Below, in pieces: positions 14,101 to 26,100 of a DNA stretch of 64,000 nt. Numbering within the stretch: the first letter of the stretch is position 1; every line of letters starts with the position of its first letter. The position numbers and the translations under genes are program-made. Source of the DNA: Cydia pomonella (Eukaryota; Arthropoda; Insecta; Lepidoptera; Tortricidae); the NCBI RefSeq assembly GCF_033807575.1, contig NC_084703.1:11656001-11720000 (forward strand), in the 5' to 3' direction. The notes beneath the pieces are model-generated. The model had not been told where the DNA came from. It saw only the letters and a program-made list of their open reading frames with translations, and did not search any database.

Positions 14101-17100
14101 TTATTCGTTACATTTGGTATTGGAGTGGAGGGTAATGGTCTGACGCTCCCGCGGGGACCAGCCGTATTGGGAGGTTGAGTATTGTTTTCTGTATTGTGTT
14201 TTTTTATTGATAGGGAGGGGGCCACTTTATATCATGCCGTCATGCTGCGATCTGTCACTTCAGTGCTCGTGCTTTCAGAAGGTTTCATGTATTCTGTTAT
14301 GAGATTGTTAACTTTGTGTTTCTTAGTTGTTTTTAGTAATTCCCTTGTTTCGGAGCTTTCATCGTGTGATTGCAATGGAGATGACGATGGTGGTCTTTTG
14401 TTACTGGTTTTTTTCTTGTTGGTTGTTATTATTAGCTTGTCGTAGCGAATAAAAGCCTCGTTTCCTTTCTCTTTTTCGAGCTTTTGTTGTGATTTTAAAT
14501 CTTCCCTGATTTTTAGTATTTTTGCCGGATATTCATGTTTAATATATAATCCAGACCCTTCTAATAATTTTTTATTCTTTAAAATTTTAATTTTTGTTCC
14601 TAGGGTTGTGAAAGTAACGGATACTGGTCGGGTTTTAATCCCTTTTATGCCAATCCTTCTAACAGATTCTATTTCTGATGCAGATATATTTAATTTCATT
14701 TTTTCCTTTGTAATTTTGTGTAGTTTTTCTTCCAATTCTAGATATGATTTTTCACCTTCCTCTATGCCAAAAAATACTAGGTTCCTCTGAACTGACTTCT
14801 TTTCTATTTCGTTTAACCTCTTTTCTTGTTCTTCTGTTAAGGTGCGTAAAGAATTCACTTCGCCGCATAAGGTGCTGAATTTTTCATTCATATTGCTTAT
14901 GATATTGGCCGTAATTTTTTCTTCAGATTTGGCTATGGAGTTTTCTATGTTAGCAAATTTTTCCTGCATCTCATTTCTCATTTCCGTTAAAAGTTTTTCT
15001 ATTACATTCATTTTGCTCAACTTTGATTTTCGCGCCCTCTATTTAAATTTTGTAGAAGAAATTTGTTCTTGGTTAAAGCGATCGACGGATTAAGAGTAGC
15101 TTATAATTTACTTTAGTGGCTATTGTAATTATTCCAACATTAATCGCTAGATGGCGCTAATATCAATAACACAGTTGAGTTTTCACCATGGATTCTGCGA
15201 TATAAAGTCAATTATTGTATTCCACTTGTTTAGTTCACTTTAATAAATATCACGAATAAGTCATATCTTGAATTGACTTCTCATTAATAATTTTTTCACA
15301 AATCTTTTGTCACTTTTTAGATAGGTGGGTATGTAGGTAATCACAGTTCCAGACGTATTTTTGTAGTTTTCACCAATTATTGTCAATATTTTTCAGATGT
15401 CTATTTGTTCACACGATTCATTGTCACTAAATAGATCACACTTGCACTTTTTAACAGTTATTTCTCGGGGAAAACATTTCTTTTTATTTAAAAATACGGA
15501 GAGTAATGTAAACAATGGCTCAGTGGCGCCTCCCCATTTTTTGTACCCCTCCCCATTTTTTGTATTGGTGATACGCCATGAAAACATTAATTACCATCGT
15601 TACTAACTTGAGATTCCTATACAGTACTTACTGATTGAGTTTCTTTATCAAATGTGTTCTAGAAAAAGTGTAAGTACATACCTAATTCGGTCAACCTACG
15701 GATCAATCAACTTTTAAATCCAGAAAAAAAACAGGCGTTAGATACATTTCGGCAGATTACATATATAGACGACCGGTTTGGCCTAGTGGGTAGTGACCCT
15801 GCCTACGAAGCTGATGGTCCCGGGTTCAAATCCTGGTAAGGGCATGTATTCGTGTGATGAGCATGGATATTTGTTCCTGAGTCATGGGTGTTTTCTATGT
15901 ATTTAAGTATTTATAAATATTTATATATTATATATATCGTTGTCTAAGTACCCTCAACACAAGCCTTATTGAGCTTACTGTGGGACTTAGTCAATTTGTG
16001 TAATAATGTCCTATAATATTTATTTATTTATTTATTTATTATTTATTTATTTATTATTATATATATCGTTGTCTAAGTACCTACCCTCAACACAAGCCTT
16101 ATTGAGCTTACCGTGGGACTTAGTCAATTTGTGTAATAATATAATGTCCTATAATATTTATTATTTTTTTATTTATTATTTCTGTGAGGGGTTGTGTCGG
16201 GGTTGCCTTTATAGTAGGGTCCAGATTTGTGCCTGCCTCGAAACTCCATTCAATCAAACTAAATGTATGAAAAGTATGACGAAGTTGACATTCATATAAT
16301 TTGAGAACGACCCAGTAAAAGTTGTTCTCTCAACTCAAGATGGCCCAAAATACGTCGACACACATCTTTTACACACGTCATTATAAGTTAAAACGATAAT
16401 TATTTAATTACAACGTATTAGATTCAAAACATACTCTTTTTGTGAAAGACAAACGCAAACATTGGTTAAAATTATTTTTTTAACAAATTTAAAAAATTTA
16501 TGAACATATTTTCCTATAAATTAAAAAATTAAAAAATATCCTGTTAAAATATACGACGCTGAAATAACTGAAAGCGATTGCCTTCATATAGGTAACCATT
16601 GCTAAAAGCTTTCAGTGCTACCTTTATTCAATTTACTTTGATACGTTATTCCACGTATCATAGGAAAATAGGTAATCAATAACTGTACTTGTTTCAGCGT
16701 CAAATTAGCCAGTTCCGCTACTACTCTTACCATAATTGTATGGCTTTCAAGAAGGTGCAGTATATAAAGAAAATGTGTGATTGTTTGCCATTCTACTTTC
16801 CAACTATAGGTAAGCTCATAATTTCTCGTCAATCTTTCTGATTTACCAACTTATGAAATGCTTTCTAAAATATTTCCAAATATGATACGTTCGTTCGGAT
16901 TACGTGAACGCTATTTTTTTTTACGCCTCCTCTTATAATAATATTGTACACTGAAATTTATGTAGGTACTGTCGTGGCCCACTAATTAAGAATAATCTTA
17001 GTATTGCAAATGATTTTTATAAAAAAGAATTGGAATTAAGTTATGCTATGACAGAAAAATAAGCTGGCGCACTAATTGAGCACATAAACGAAAATTCGAG

Positions 17101-20100
17101 ATTTTTTAAAGAAAATGCTAAACTAATGATAATACTCGTATTTGCTATGGAATCCCTTATTCTGTAGCACTGTGAGACATCTTTTGGTAATAGACTCCAC
17201 AAGGACTCGGCATCATTCTACAGAGGGCCTAGTCAAGTATGTCAAGATCACTACCGTTTACGCTACGCTGTCTATCACTCTTCCATAATAATGCGATAGA
17301 GATAGATAGCGTTTCGTTAGTCGCAAACGATAGTCATCTTGGCTAGCCCCCCAGCTAGCCCAGATTACGCATCGAGTGCCGCGTCATAAAGTTCGTTTTG
17401 ATTTAGAGTTTTTTTGACGTCGTTCCAGAAGTGAACTATCTATATCTATAGGATTTAGATCTGGACTGCAGGAGGGCCAAGTTATTACAGAATTACGATG
17501 GAATCAGCCTTTACAGATTTCGTAGTGCGATGTCAAATTTTCTTCAGCGTACGGCAGCATTGTGTTCTCCAACAAACCTCTGTATATGCTGGTTCATAAT
17601 ACCGTGAATTCGCACCAATGTGGGACGTCATGCTAAGAAAAACAGCCCCACAAATTAAAATTTCTGCTGCCATATTCTATGTTACGTTAATATACTTGGG
17701 TTCAAACGCCGTATTTGGTGGACAGCGTACGAAAATTTGATCATCAGATCATCACTAGACCATCCTATTCGTATTTTTTTAGTTTCATTCAACCACAAAC
17801 CCATGTTTCCACTGAGAAAAGTCGTCTTTGTGTTCTTTTGAAAATTTAATCCTTGCATTTCTGTTTTTCGCTCACTAATGGTTTCTTGCGAGCTACTCTA
17901 CTAAATAAAGTCGCTTCGTTCAGTCGTTTCCTTATAGTGCGAGCTGCAAGACCAGATTATTCCCCAAAAAGTGGACGTTTTATCTCAGTAGGAGACAGTT
18001 TAGGATTATTTTTCGCCATTCTAAAAATAAAGGCGTCAGTTCGAGGGTTGTCTTAAATACGTTGTTTTTTCATGTTTTGATTCTTCTTAAAATATATGAT
18101 TGCATTAAATACTTCATGGAAAGAATACTTAATTTTCAAACATTTAACCTAACCTCACCATGCCATGCTATGCGCAGCTATGTATGATCTTCAATAAAAC
18201 GAGAGTAGAATGTCTTTGGGTATTTATTAATAACATCTTCTTAAATATATTATCAATATTATTAATATTAGATTAGAGCGAGCTGTGTGCCGTTTCAAGG
18301 ATATAAGGGAAGATGGATGGCTGTCACAGTGACACTTGGTAAGGTTTGACACCACGTTGCATTTACAAAGGATGTTATGAGAGGTGCGTTTATAGAGTAT
18401 GCTACATCTTTCCCTTTTCAACGAAAATAAGTTTACAATTTTCAATTACTGTTTTCGAATATTAAACAATTAGTAATACAAGTTGTTTACTATCATACAT
18501 TGGTTTTTCTCCCCCCCTTAAAACAAAGACATTCACTATCTATTATGCTAATGAGGTAACCTTTTGATATTTCCACTGACTCTAAAACCAATCTTATAAC
18601 TCTTATAAGATGTCCCTGATGGATGCATCAGAACCAGGGTTTGTACCCAGTGTGTACTAATCTTTTCCATGCAGCAAGAAATATTAATACAATGGCCGAG
18701 AAACAGAAAGCCAAGTGTCATGTTAATTTTTTTCAAATGAACTGAGTGAGTAGTCCAATCCACTGTTCTTACTCGTACCTAGTTAGAGTACCAGTAATAA
18801 AGTAGGTACTTTAAACCGCTAAATGTTAATAATTATATGCATCAATTATCAATAGGTTCGTGAACTAATGTATGTTAACAAAATTGTTTTAATTGATTGC
18901 CTACATTTATGATAAAGTTTGAATTAACATTAATTACTTGTATTGTGCTAAATTATGTAAATTATAGTTGTGAAAATTATGAAATGTGATTGTTCTTAAT
19001 TAGTGGACCACGACATACTGTATAAAAAGACTCTCCTACTTTGATTTCAGATGATCATCGGAAATGTAATTTTAAGGACTTAGATTGCTTAGAAAAAATA
19101 GGTAAGTGACAACTGCCCTAAGATCTTATACCTATGCCTACATATTTTTATCACGAAGCATTTTAAGGAAACCATATCAGGGTTTACCTGTTTTGTAGAT
19201 AAATGGGGACATGCATTCGTGTTTAATAAGCCAAAACACTAACATATAATAAGTTATTTGTAACAAACAAACAAAAAACGATTAAAATTTACATATCGTA
19301 TTTTTAGGGTTCCGTACCCAAAGGGGCAAAGGGTTCAGGACCCTATTACTGAGGCTCCGAACCGCTGTCCGTCCGTCCGTCCGTCTGTCACCAGGCTGTA
19401 TCTTATGAACCGTGATAGTTAGCCAGTTGAAATTTCTACAGATTATGTATTTCTGTTGCCGCTATGCTTTCTATGAAGGGAAGGTGTGTAGGTTTGTGGA
19501 GCGTAAGTATAATAGGTAGGTAGGTACAATAGCGTCTTGATATTCATGAGTTTAGTAGAAAAGTGAATAATAAGTACATTATTGCAGAGGTCGGGAAAGG
19601 GCAATTCGTGGATGAGCTTCGATTTTGCCGGACGACGCGAAGCGGAGTATATTGGCTGTTTGTATTTGTCTTAGTGGACACATGTTTAAAAAAAGTAAAA
19701 AACAATACAGTAATAACTCCCGTCCGCTAAAACACGACAATAATGGTTTGATTTTTTATTATTTGAGTTTGATCATAATGAAAAACTTCTCGTACTATTT
19801 CTGCTACAATAAGGTGAACATTTCCCAGCATATTGGAGAAAATATTGTATACTACATACTATATCATACCATACCTTCCTTTTGGGTGATAACTGATAAG
19901 AATGATATGGCTAACGTAAAAAAGAGATGGCTGAACAATTTAAGAATATTTTAGTGTGGCTGTGGTTATAGTTGGTTGGCACTGATAACCGAGTAAAAAA
20001 TATAATCCCATGAACCCTCCTGTGGCACACAAGCAATGGTTGAAGGATTATAAAAAGGCTTTGTTGTTATAGGATCAACGAATGCAAGCGAGCCCGAGCC

Positions 20101-23100
20101 CGACAACGTTGTGCAGTGCTTGCCAGAGTGCGAGCATTACGACTATCCTTTGGAAGTGGCCCTGGGCATGCTGGCAAAGCAAGCCAAACTGAATGGGATC
20201 GCATTTTTGTTAGCACCTCCTCCACCAATACTGCTTGTTCAGCCTATTATTATTTCTCGTTAAAGGCTTCGATGAACAAAGGACAATTTTTTTTGAATGA
20301 ACGAATAAGCTTATTCCATTATCCAATGCTCAACAAAGTGTATTTTCCATTTTATTTGAATTTACACAATTTATTATACACGCGAATTGTCCCGTTTCAA
20401 TAAAATTTTATAAAATAATGAAATTCTATTTCGTAAATGTTGATACGGAATACTTATGTGTGTGAAACAAAATACTATAGTATTTTTCAAACATGACGCG
20501 ACGTATTTTGACAAAATTTAATTTTTATAAAACCTGATATTTTACATATGATTTGGAAGTATTTTGCTTCCTGAATACTGCTATATATTAATATAAATAA
20601 AATATAAAAATTAATATGGCTTATTACAAAAAATACAAAAGAATAAAAAAAATGTTGTGATTTTACCAATTCTACGACACAATAGGTGAAATGCCATTGC
20701 CAATCATCACTAAAAAAAATTGCTGACTTAATATTGGATTTGACATTGTCAATTAAATACGTCGTATTGATTGAATTTCAAAACAAAGAATTTACATAAT
20801 TATGTTACTATCTACAAATCGTTTTTTAAATGGACAAAGCCGTATGGATCCATGAAGGATATACAGGAGTATCCAAAGTATACCAAATACTGTTTCGTCC
20901 CTTACCTACTGCAAAAATACCAAAAATCGAAGATATCGAACAAACATTTAATTACATTACATTTATTAATATTTATCCGTCGATCCGTCGTATGAAAGCC
21001 TGGTGTCGTATTCATATATCAGTATCCGTTATTATACCTAAATCGTCGTAGAAATCTGATATTTTATCAAAATTGTTTTCATACAATAACGGACCAGTTT
21101 AAAGCATTGACAATGACAGATAACGTCAGATGAATTAAGTGATGTTTTAGAACTGGAGTTACGCCATTTTAGAATAAGTACATATTAAATAAATTAATAA
21201 TAAATTAAATACTAATCCTAGTGAAAAAAAAAAACCATTAGCATATTCCTCGTTTCAATTAAAATGTAGAGAAACAATAAAATTATAGGGTCAGAAATAT
21301 AAAATGTTGTCAATTGTGGAATATTCTCTGTGACATTTATGCTTTGAATTTATGCCCTAATTCATAACCTATCGAATGATTATTATTTTTTAAATGTACG
21401 TTAGGTAAATGGACAGATAATGGTACATTAACCAAAACCAAGTGCAGTAGTGTTTGGCATCATAAAACTTTGCATTTGTGCATTTTTAAAATGGTTGAGA
21501 AAAAACATAGGTATGGGCGGTGATGTGTCGATAAAATTCATCATACTATGCGTGGTTAACGGCTCCACTATATGTGGACAAACACATTGTACATATAGGT
21601 TGAAACCTATTTAATGCTGATTTACTTGCAATATAATATAACGTACTCGTATTTTGCTGTCTCGGGTTTGCATAATTCTATGTAATATTCGGAAAAATGT
21701 TATAAAAAACAAGCAAATAATAAGCGACCTGTTCAAGGTGATTTTGTTCCCTATTTATTTATTATTCTTTTTGTACATATAAATGGTTGTCTTACATAAA
21801 ACAAAAGCTGGATCTTTTATCTTTCATAAAATATGTAATTCATGTGTATTGCCACTGGTACCAAAATTGTAACTGTACGTGTTTTACCAAACTTACTTAT
21901 TGGATGGCAGTCAAGAATTAGCGTGTCACGGAAAAGTACCTACCCTAAGTTTGAAGGGTATCAACTGAAGTTCTGACTTGTCGGAGACCTAAATGCTGGT
22001 GATAAAATAACGTTATAATAAAGTAGGTTCGTACAAATAAACAATTGTACCTATTTTAGTAAAGTGACACTGATTTTTACTCTCTTTTGTAAAGTATAAT
22101 TTTTCACGAACCAGCCGCATATTCGCATCAAACGTCAATCTCAAAGTAAACAAGTAGTAACAAAGACGCGATCTAAATTTAAAACTAATTATATTACGTT
22201 GTGATCAGTATACAACAGGCTTTCAAATAATTTACATTTTATCAGTCGAATCCTTTGTCACAGAACTTATGACGTGATTGAGTAATAAGTAGTCAGAAAT
22301 CACCAAAATATACACGGTGGGCAAATAAGAAGTATACATTTTGTTTTTAAATTTTATTTATATTAAGTTCAAAGATTATTAAATATTGTTATAAAAATAT
22401 GTTATTCAGGGTTGGCAAATACATGCGGAACATAATGTCTGACATATGTCCACCACTAACAGCAGGCAAATGTGAGCCCTTAGTATCGCAATTTTCAGCA
22501 TATATTCGCACATTTTTGGCGTTATCTTAGTAAATTTGTGTCGGATAGTCTGGTTTAACTGTGTACATTTCTTGAGCTTGTTAGCATTGACACGTAATTT
22601 TAAAAAGCCCCACATAAATAAATCAGGAGCTGCAAAATTTAGGGACTTTGGGCGCCGATCACTGTCAATATTTCTCAAAATTAATCGAGCAAACAACGTG
22701 TTTTAAACAACACAAACATTTGAGATCAAATTGCTTGCTGCTAGAGGTAGACATTTGGCAGAAATTATCTTTCGAATACAATTGTCAATCCTGAATAATA
22801 TTGCACTTAATATAATTAAAATTTAAAAACAAAGTGTATCACTCTTATTTGCCCTGTATAATATTTTATAAAAATAAAAAGATAAATTTTAATTATCGTT
22901 GGGTTTCATTATGTACAAATGAACTCCATTATCATAGAGTTTGATTCTACTTATCGACCGTATCGATTCCGTTAGGGACAAATCGTTTCAGTCGCGTCCA
23001 ATTGTGAAGGTATATAAAATTAAAAAGGCAAATCCTCAATTCCTCATTAATAAAATCGATAAGGTATATGTCCTTTGCAGATTTAATCGAGGATCGTAAA

Positions 23101-26100
23101 AAAAAACGTTTCTAATTTGCATTGTCACACCTCTATAATTTCTTTTTGATATGTGTCACCCTACCCTTCTGGTTTGACAAAGTAGCTTTCTATACAATTG
23201 ATAGATTAGCTAAATAGCTAACATTTAGCATCCTTAGCATAAAATATAATTTATTCACATTGTATGCTTGACACAGTGCAGTAATGAATGTATGTTATAG
23301 GTAAAACATAGCAGTGTCCATTATTACCTGCTCATTTTAGTTGATTACATGTCTTCGGAGTGAGTGTAGCTCCTATTGTTCAGCTCACAGAGTCTGTTAT
23401 GTTTCAGTAACGACGTCAATTTGGACAACCACTCGCTCCTGAATGTGTTCTTCAACGACTTGGTCTCGACCAGATACCGGCGAGATGTTTATTTGAACTG
23501 GCAAAACATTCTCGGTTCGTATGCGTCTGACGATAGATATATTGTATGTGTCTTAATAAATATTATACTCGCAATTTCAACACTTCAAAGATGCTCTCAC
23601 ACAGCGGTTATACTTTGTATTGTATAACAATGATAATTAACATTACGTATGCCATCAAACATGGCAGGGAATAATATGATATTTACCGAAACCGAAACTG
23701 CAACTTTTCAATACATTAGTGTCCGACCGAACTCTAGTTGACCGATAGTTGCCCCACTTACTGAAATGTGCAATTATCACGCAAGAGATATGCAGAAGAT
23801 AGCTTTGATTGCGGTGGCAGCATGATTCCATTTTTATCACTTGTCACTATGCCCGTCATTTTCGCACTTACATACTTGTTAGAATGTGACAGGCATGGTG
23901 ACAAATGATAAACAGCCGACCATCTTAGCCCTACTGTTCATTTTCAAGCAAATAGTAATTTGTTTTTAGTTTGTAACCGATGTGGTATAAAAGTCAAAGT
24001 CAATATATTCTTTATTCGAATAGGCAACAAGCACTGTCAAATTGTAAAATTTTACAAATATCATCATAATCTAAATATCAGTGCAATTTTTAATGCATTT
24101 ATTATTGTTATTAAAAAAACATTGAATTTCACTAAAGGATCGTTAAACACCAAAATTGTGTAAAAAATTCTAGTCTAGAAACTTTCTAGAATAAAATCGA
24201 AATGACAAAAACTATCATAATTATTAAAATAATAATAAATCATTAATTATTTTCAATCACAATAAATCCTCGGTGTTTCATCATTCATGTTGTCTTGTGT
24301 GCACATAATTATTAAATTTACTAACAGACAATTCAGTGATGAAATTTGGAAGTTTATTGTAAAATCATACACAATTACCCATGACTGATTTTTTAATTTT
24401 ATGAAGCCGAGTGAAGGGCACTACGAGCTTATGCTTATTTCTAGTATTAATAAAAAATACTTGGTATATTTAATATCACTTGCACCAATTATACATGTTT
24501 CACAGTTTATAGGAGGGGCAAACTGAATGTGTATAGAATAGAAAAAGCTGAAGTAATTAGGCCGTCACTCTTTATTTTAATGCATGCTCTAACTCTTTCT
24601 GATCACGCGTACACATTTTCATTAGGATAAGATTACCCTGAAGCGCACACAGCTCATTTTTCCAATGCCTTTTTTGTATAGCGATGTTAGGTCCTCGGAG
24701 GTTTTGTACACAAATATTTACCTATGCAAGATTTTTTTAACAGTGTCATACTGAGGGATGTCAGAAACTGCCGATATACAATTTTATGACAGTTTAATTT
24801 TATTAACTGCGATGTAAACTTTTGACGTCGCTCTAGAATAACATGCTTCTCTATGATCATCCGTTAAAGACCTACAAAAGCGATTAAACTTTGAAATTTT
24901 AAGAATAAACAGACGTACGGGAACTAGGCTTCGTTATGAAAATATAAGCCTATTGTAACGCTTTTGGTGCCTGAGCCCACAATGAAAATCGTTTAAAATA
25001 GTGACACAAAATTCGTGGGTTGAAATTGGAATAACGCTCGACGTACAATTTCCAAATTGCCAGCAATCTTGAAACACATGTAACGTCCAAATGGCATATT
25101 CCACAAAAAAATTATAAAGGGATATATTTTCATAAATAATATGCCCTTTTTGTTATATGATCTCTAAGCAGCCTTATCTAAGAACTTTTAGTGTTGCCCT
25201 CGTATGTATATAAAGGCCCAATGACATTTTATTAAACGATTTTAACACGGTTATTTATAAACGTTTTGGTTTCGGTTTCGGAATATGTGTTATTCCATGT
25301 AACTATGGGTGAAAATGTTAAATAAAAATGAATGATTTTCATAGATATTCTTGTAATCCGGAGCTATTATAATTAGCCGCCATATTTTGAAATACCTACA
25401 ATTAAACACACAATGCACTAGAGTCAGACTTAGCTAACTTGGCAACGATTTAGATAGTCCAGCCTGTGCAAGTGTTAAAGTAAATATCATAATTTCATAG
25501 AAGTTTGACGCTTAAAATAACATTTGCACTGCCTGGGGTATCAAAATCGCTGCCAACTTATCTCGGTCTGACTCTAAATAAGATTATCAGGATGCTTTAT
25601 TCTCTACTGATTCAAATGAAGATGATCTGGTTTTACGTGTAAAACAACAACCGGGCAGCAAGTAGTCGTCCTATCAATTCGAATTCCAAACAGCTTCGAC
25701 AGGAAAATATAACTAAGTATGTAATAATGGTATTAATCATACGCGGATCGGTCCGCGCGATCTCGCCAACTATTACATAAACCCTAGAGGTTTTCAATAG
25801 TGGCTTTTTGTGTTAAATCTTGTTTCAAAATTAATAGTTAATAATAAATAAAAAAAAAAAAAAAATTCGTAGTCACTAAACATATTTTTCTCATTGCCTC
25901 ACACGAGAAGATTCTTAGAATTGTCTGTTTACCACCTTGAGTATACAAGTAGCCGTCATAAATGTTCCAATAAAATAGGAAAATTATTAAGGGGGAAAAT
26001 AAAGATTGAAATAGGGTCAGTTCTGTATTTTCGATTCCTACACTAATTAAAACAAAAATATTCCTTTGCTAATACGCGGAATGACAACGTGCTAGTCAAA

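Larger units (their letters stand above)
11176..15090 (-). mobile_element. Near-complete non-LTR retrotransposon (APE/RT class)
   Basis: Minus-strand LINE in ppk intron 7, opposite to the host gene. It has a short 5' leader, ORF1 (coiled coil plus RNA-binding domain), ORF2 (AP endonuclease plus reverse transcriptase) and an AT/(TA)n 3' tail. Both ORFs are free of frameshifts, so the copy is young. The 5' boundary (about 15050-15110) is uncertain and I could not fix target duplications. ORF2 is closest in style to the RTE-group 'endonuclease-reverse transcriptase' elements of Lepidoptera, while ORF1 resembles L1-type ORF1; the clade needs a tree. Confidence 0.87.
16810..19050. other. ppk intron 8
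   Basis: Holds the Tc1 pseudogene and its nested MITE (17136-18019). No recognised element in 16810-17130 or 18060-19050. Confidence 0.5.

Noticed and set aside
14223..14225. GTG as the true start codon of LINE ORF2
   Set aside because: Nothing in the sequence singles this GTG out. It is merely the first bacterial-type start after the UGA, and the frame opens two codons earlier.
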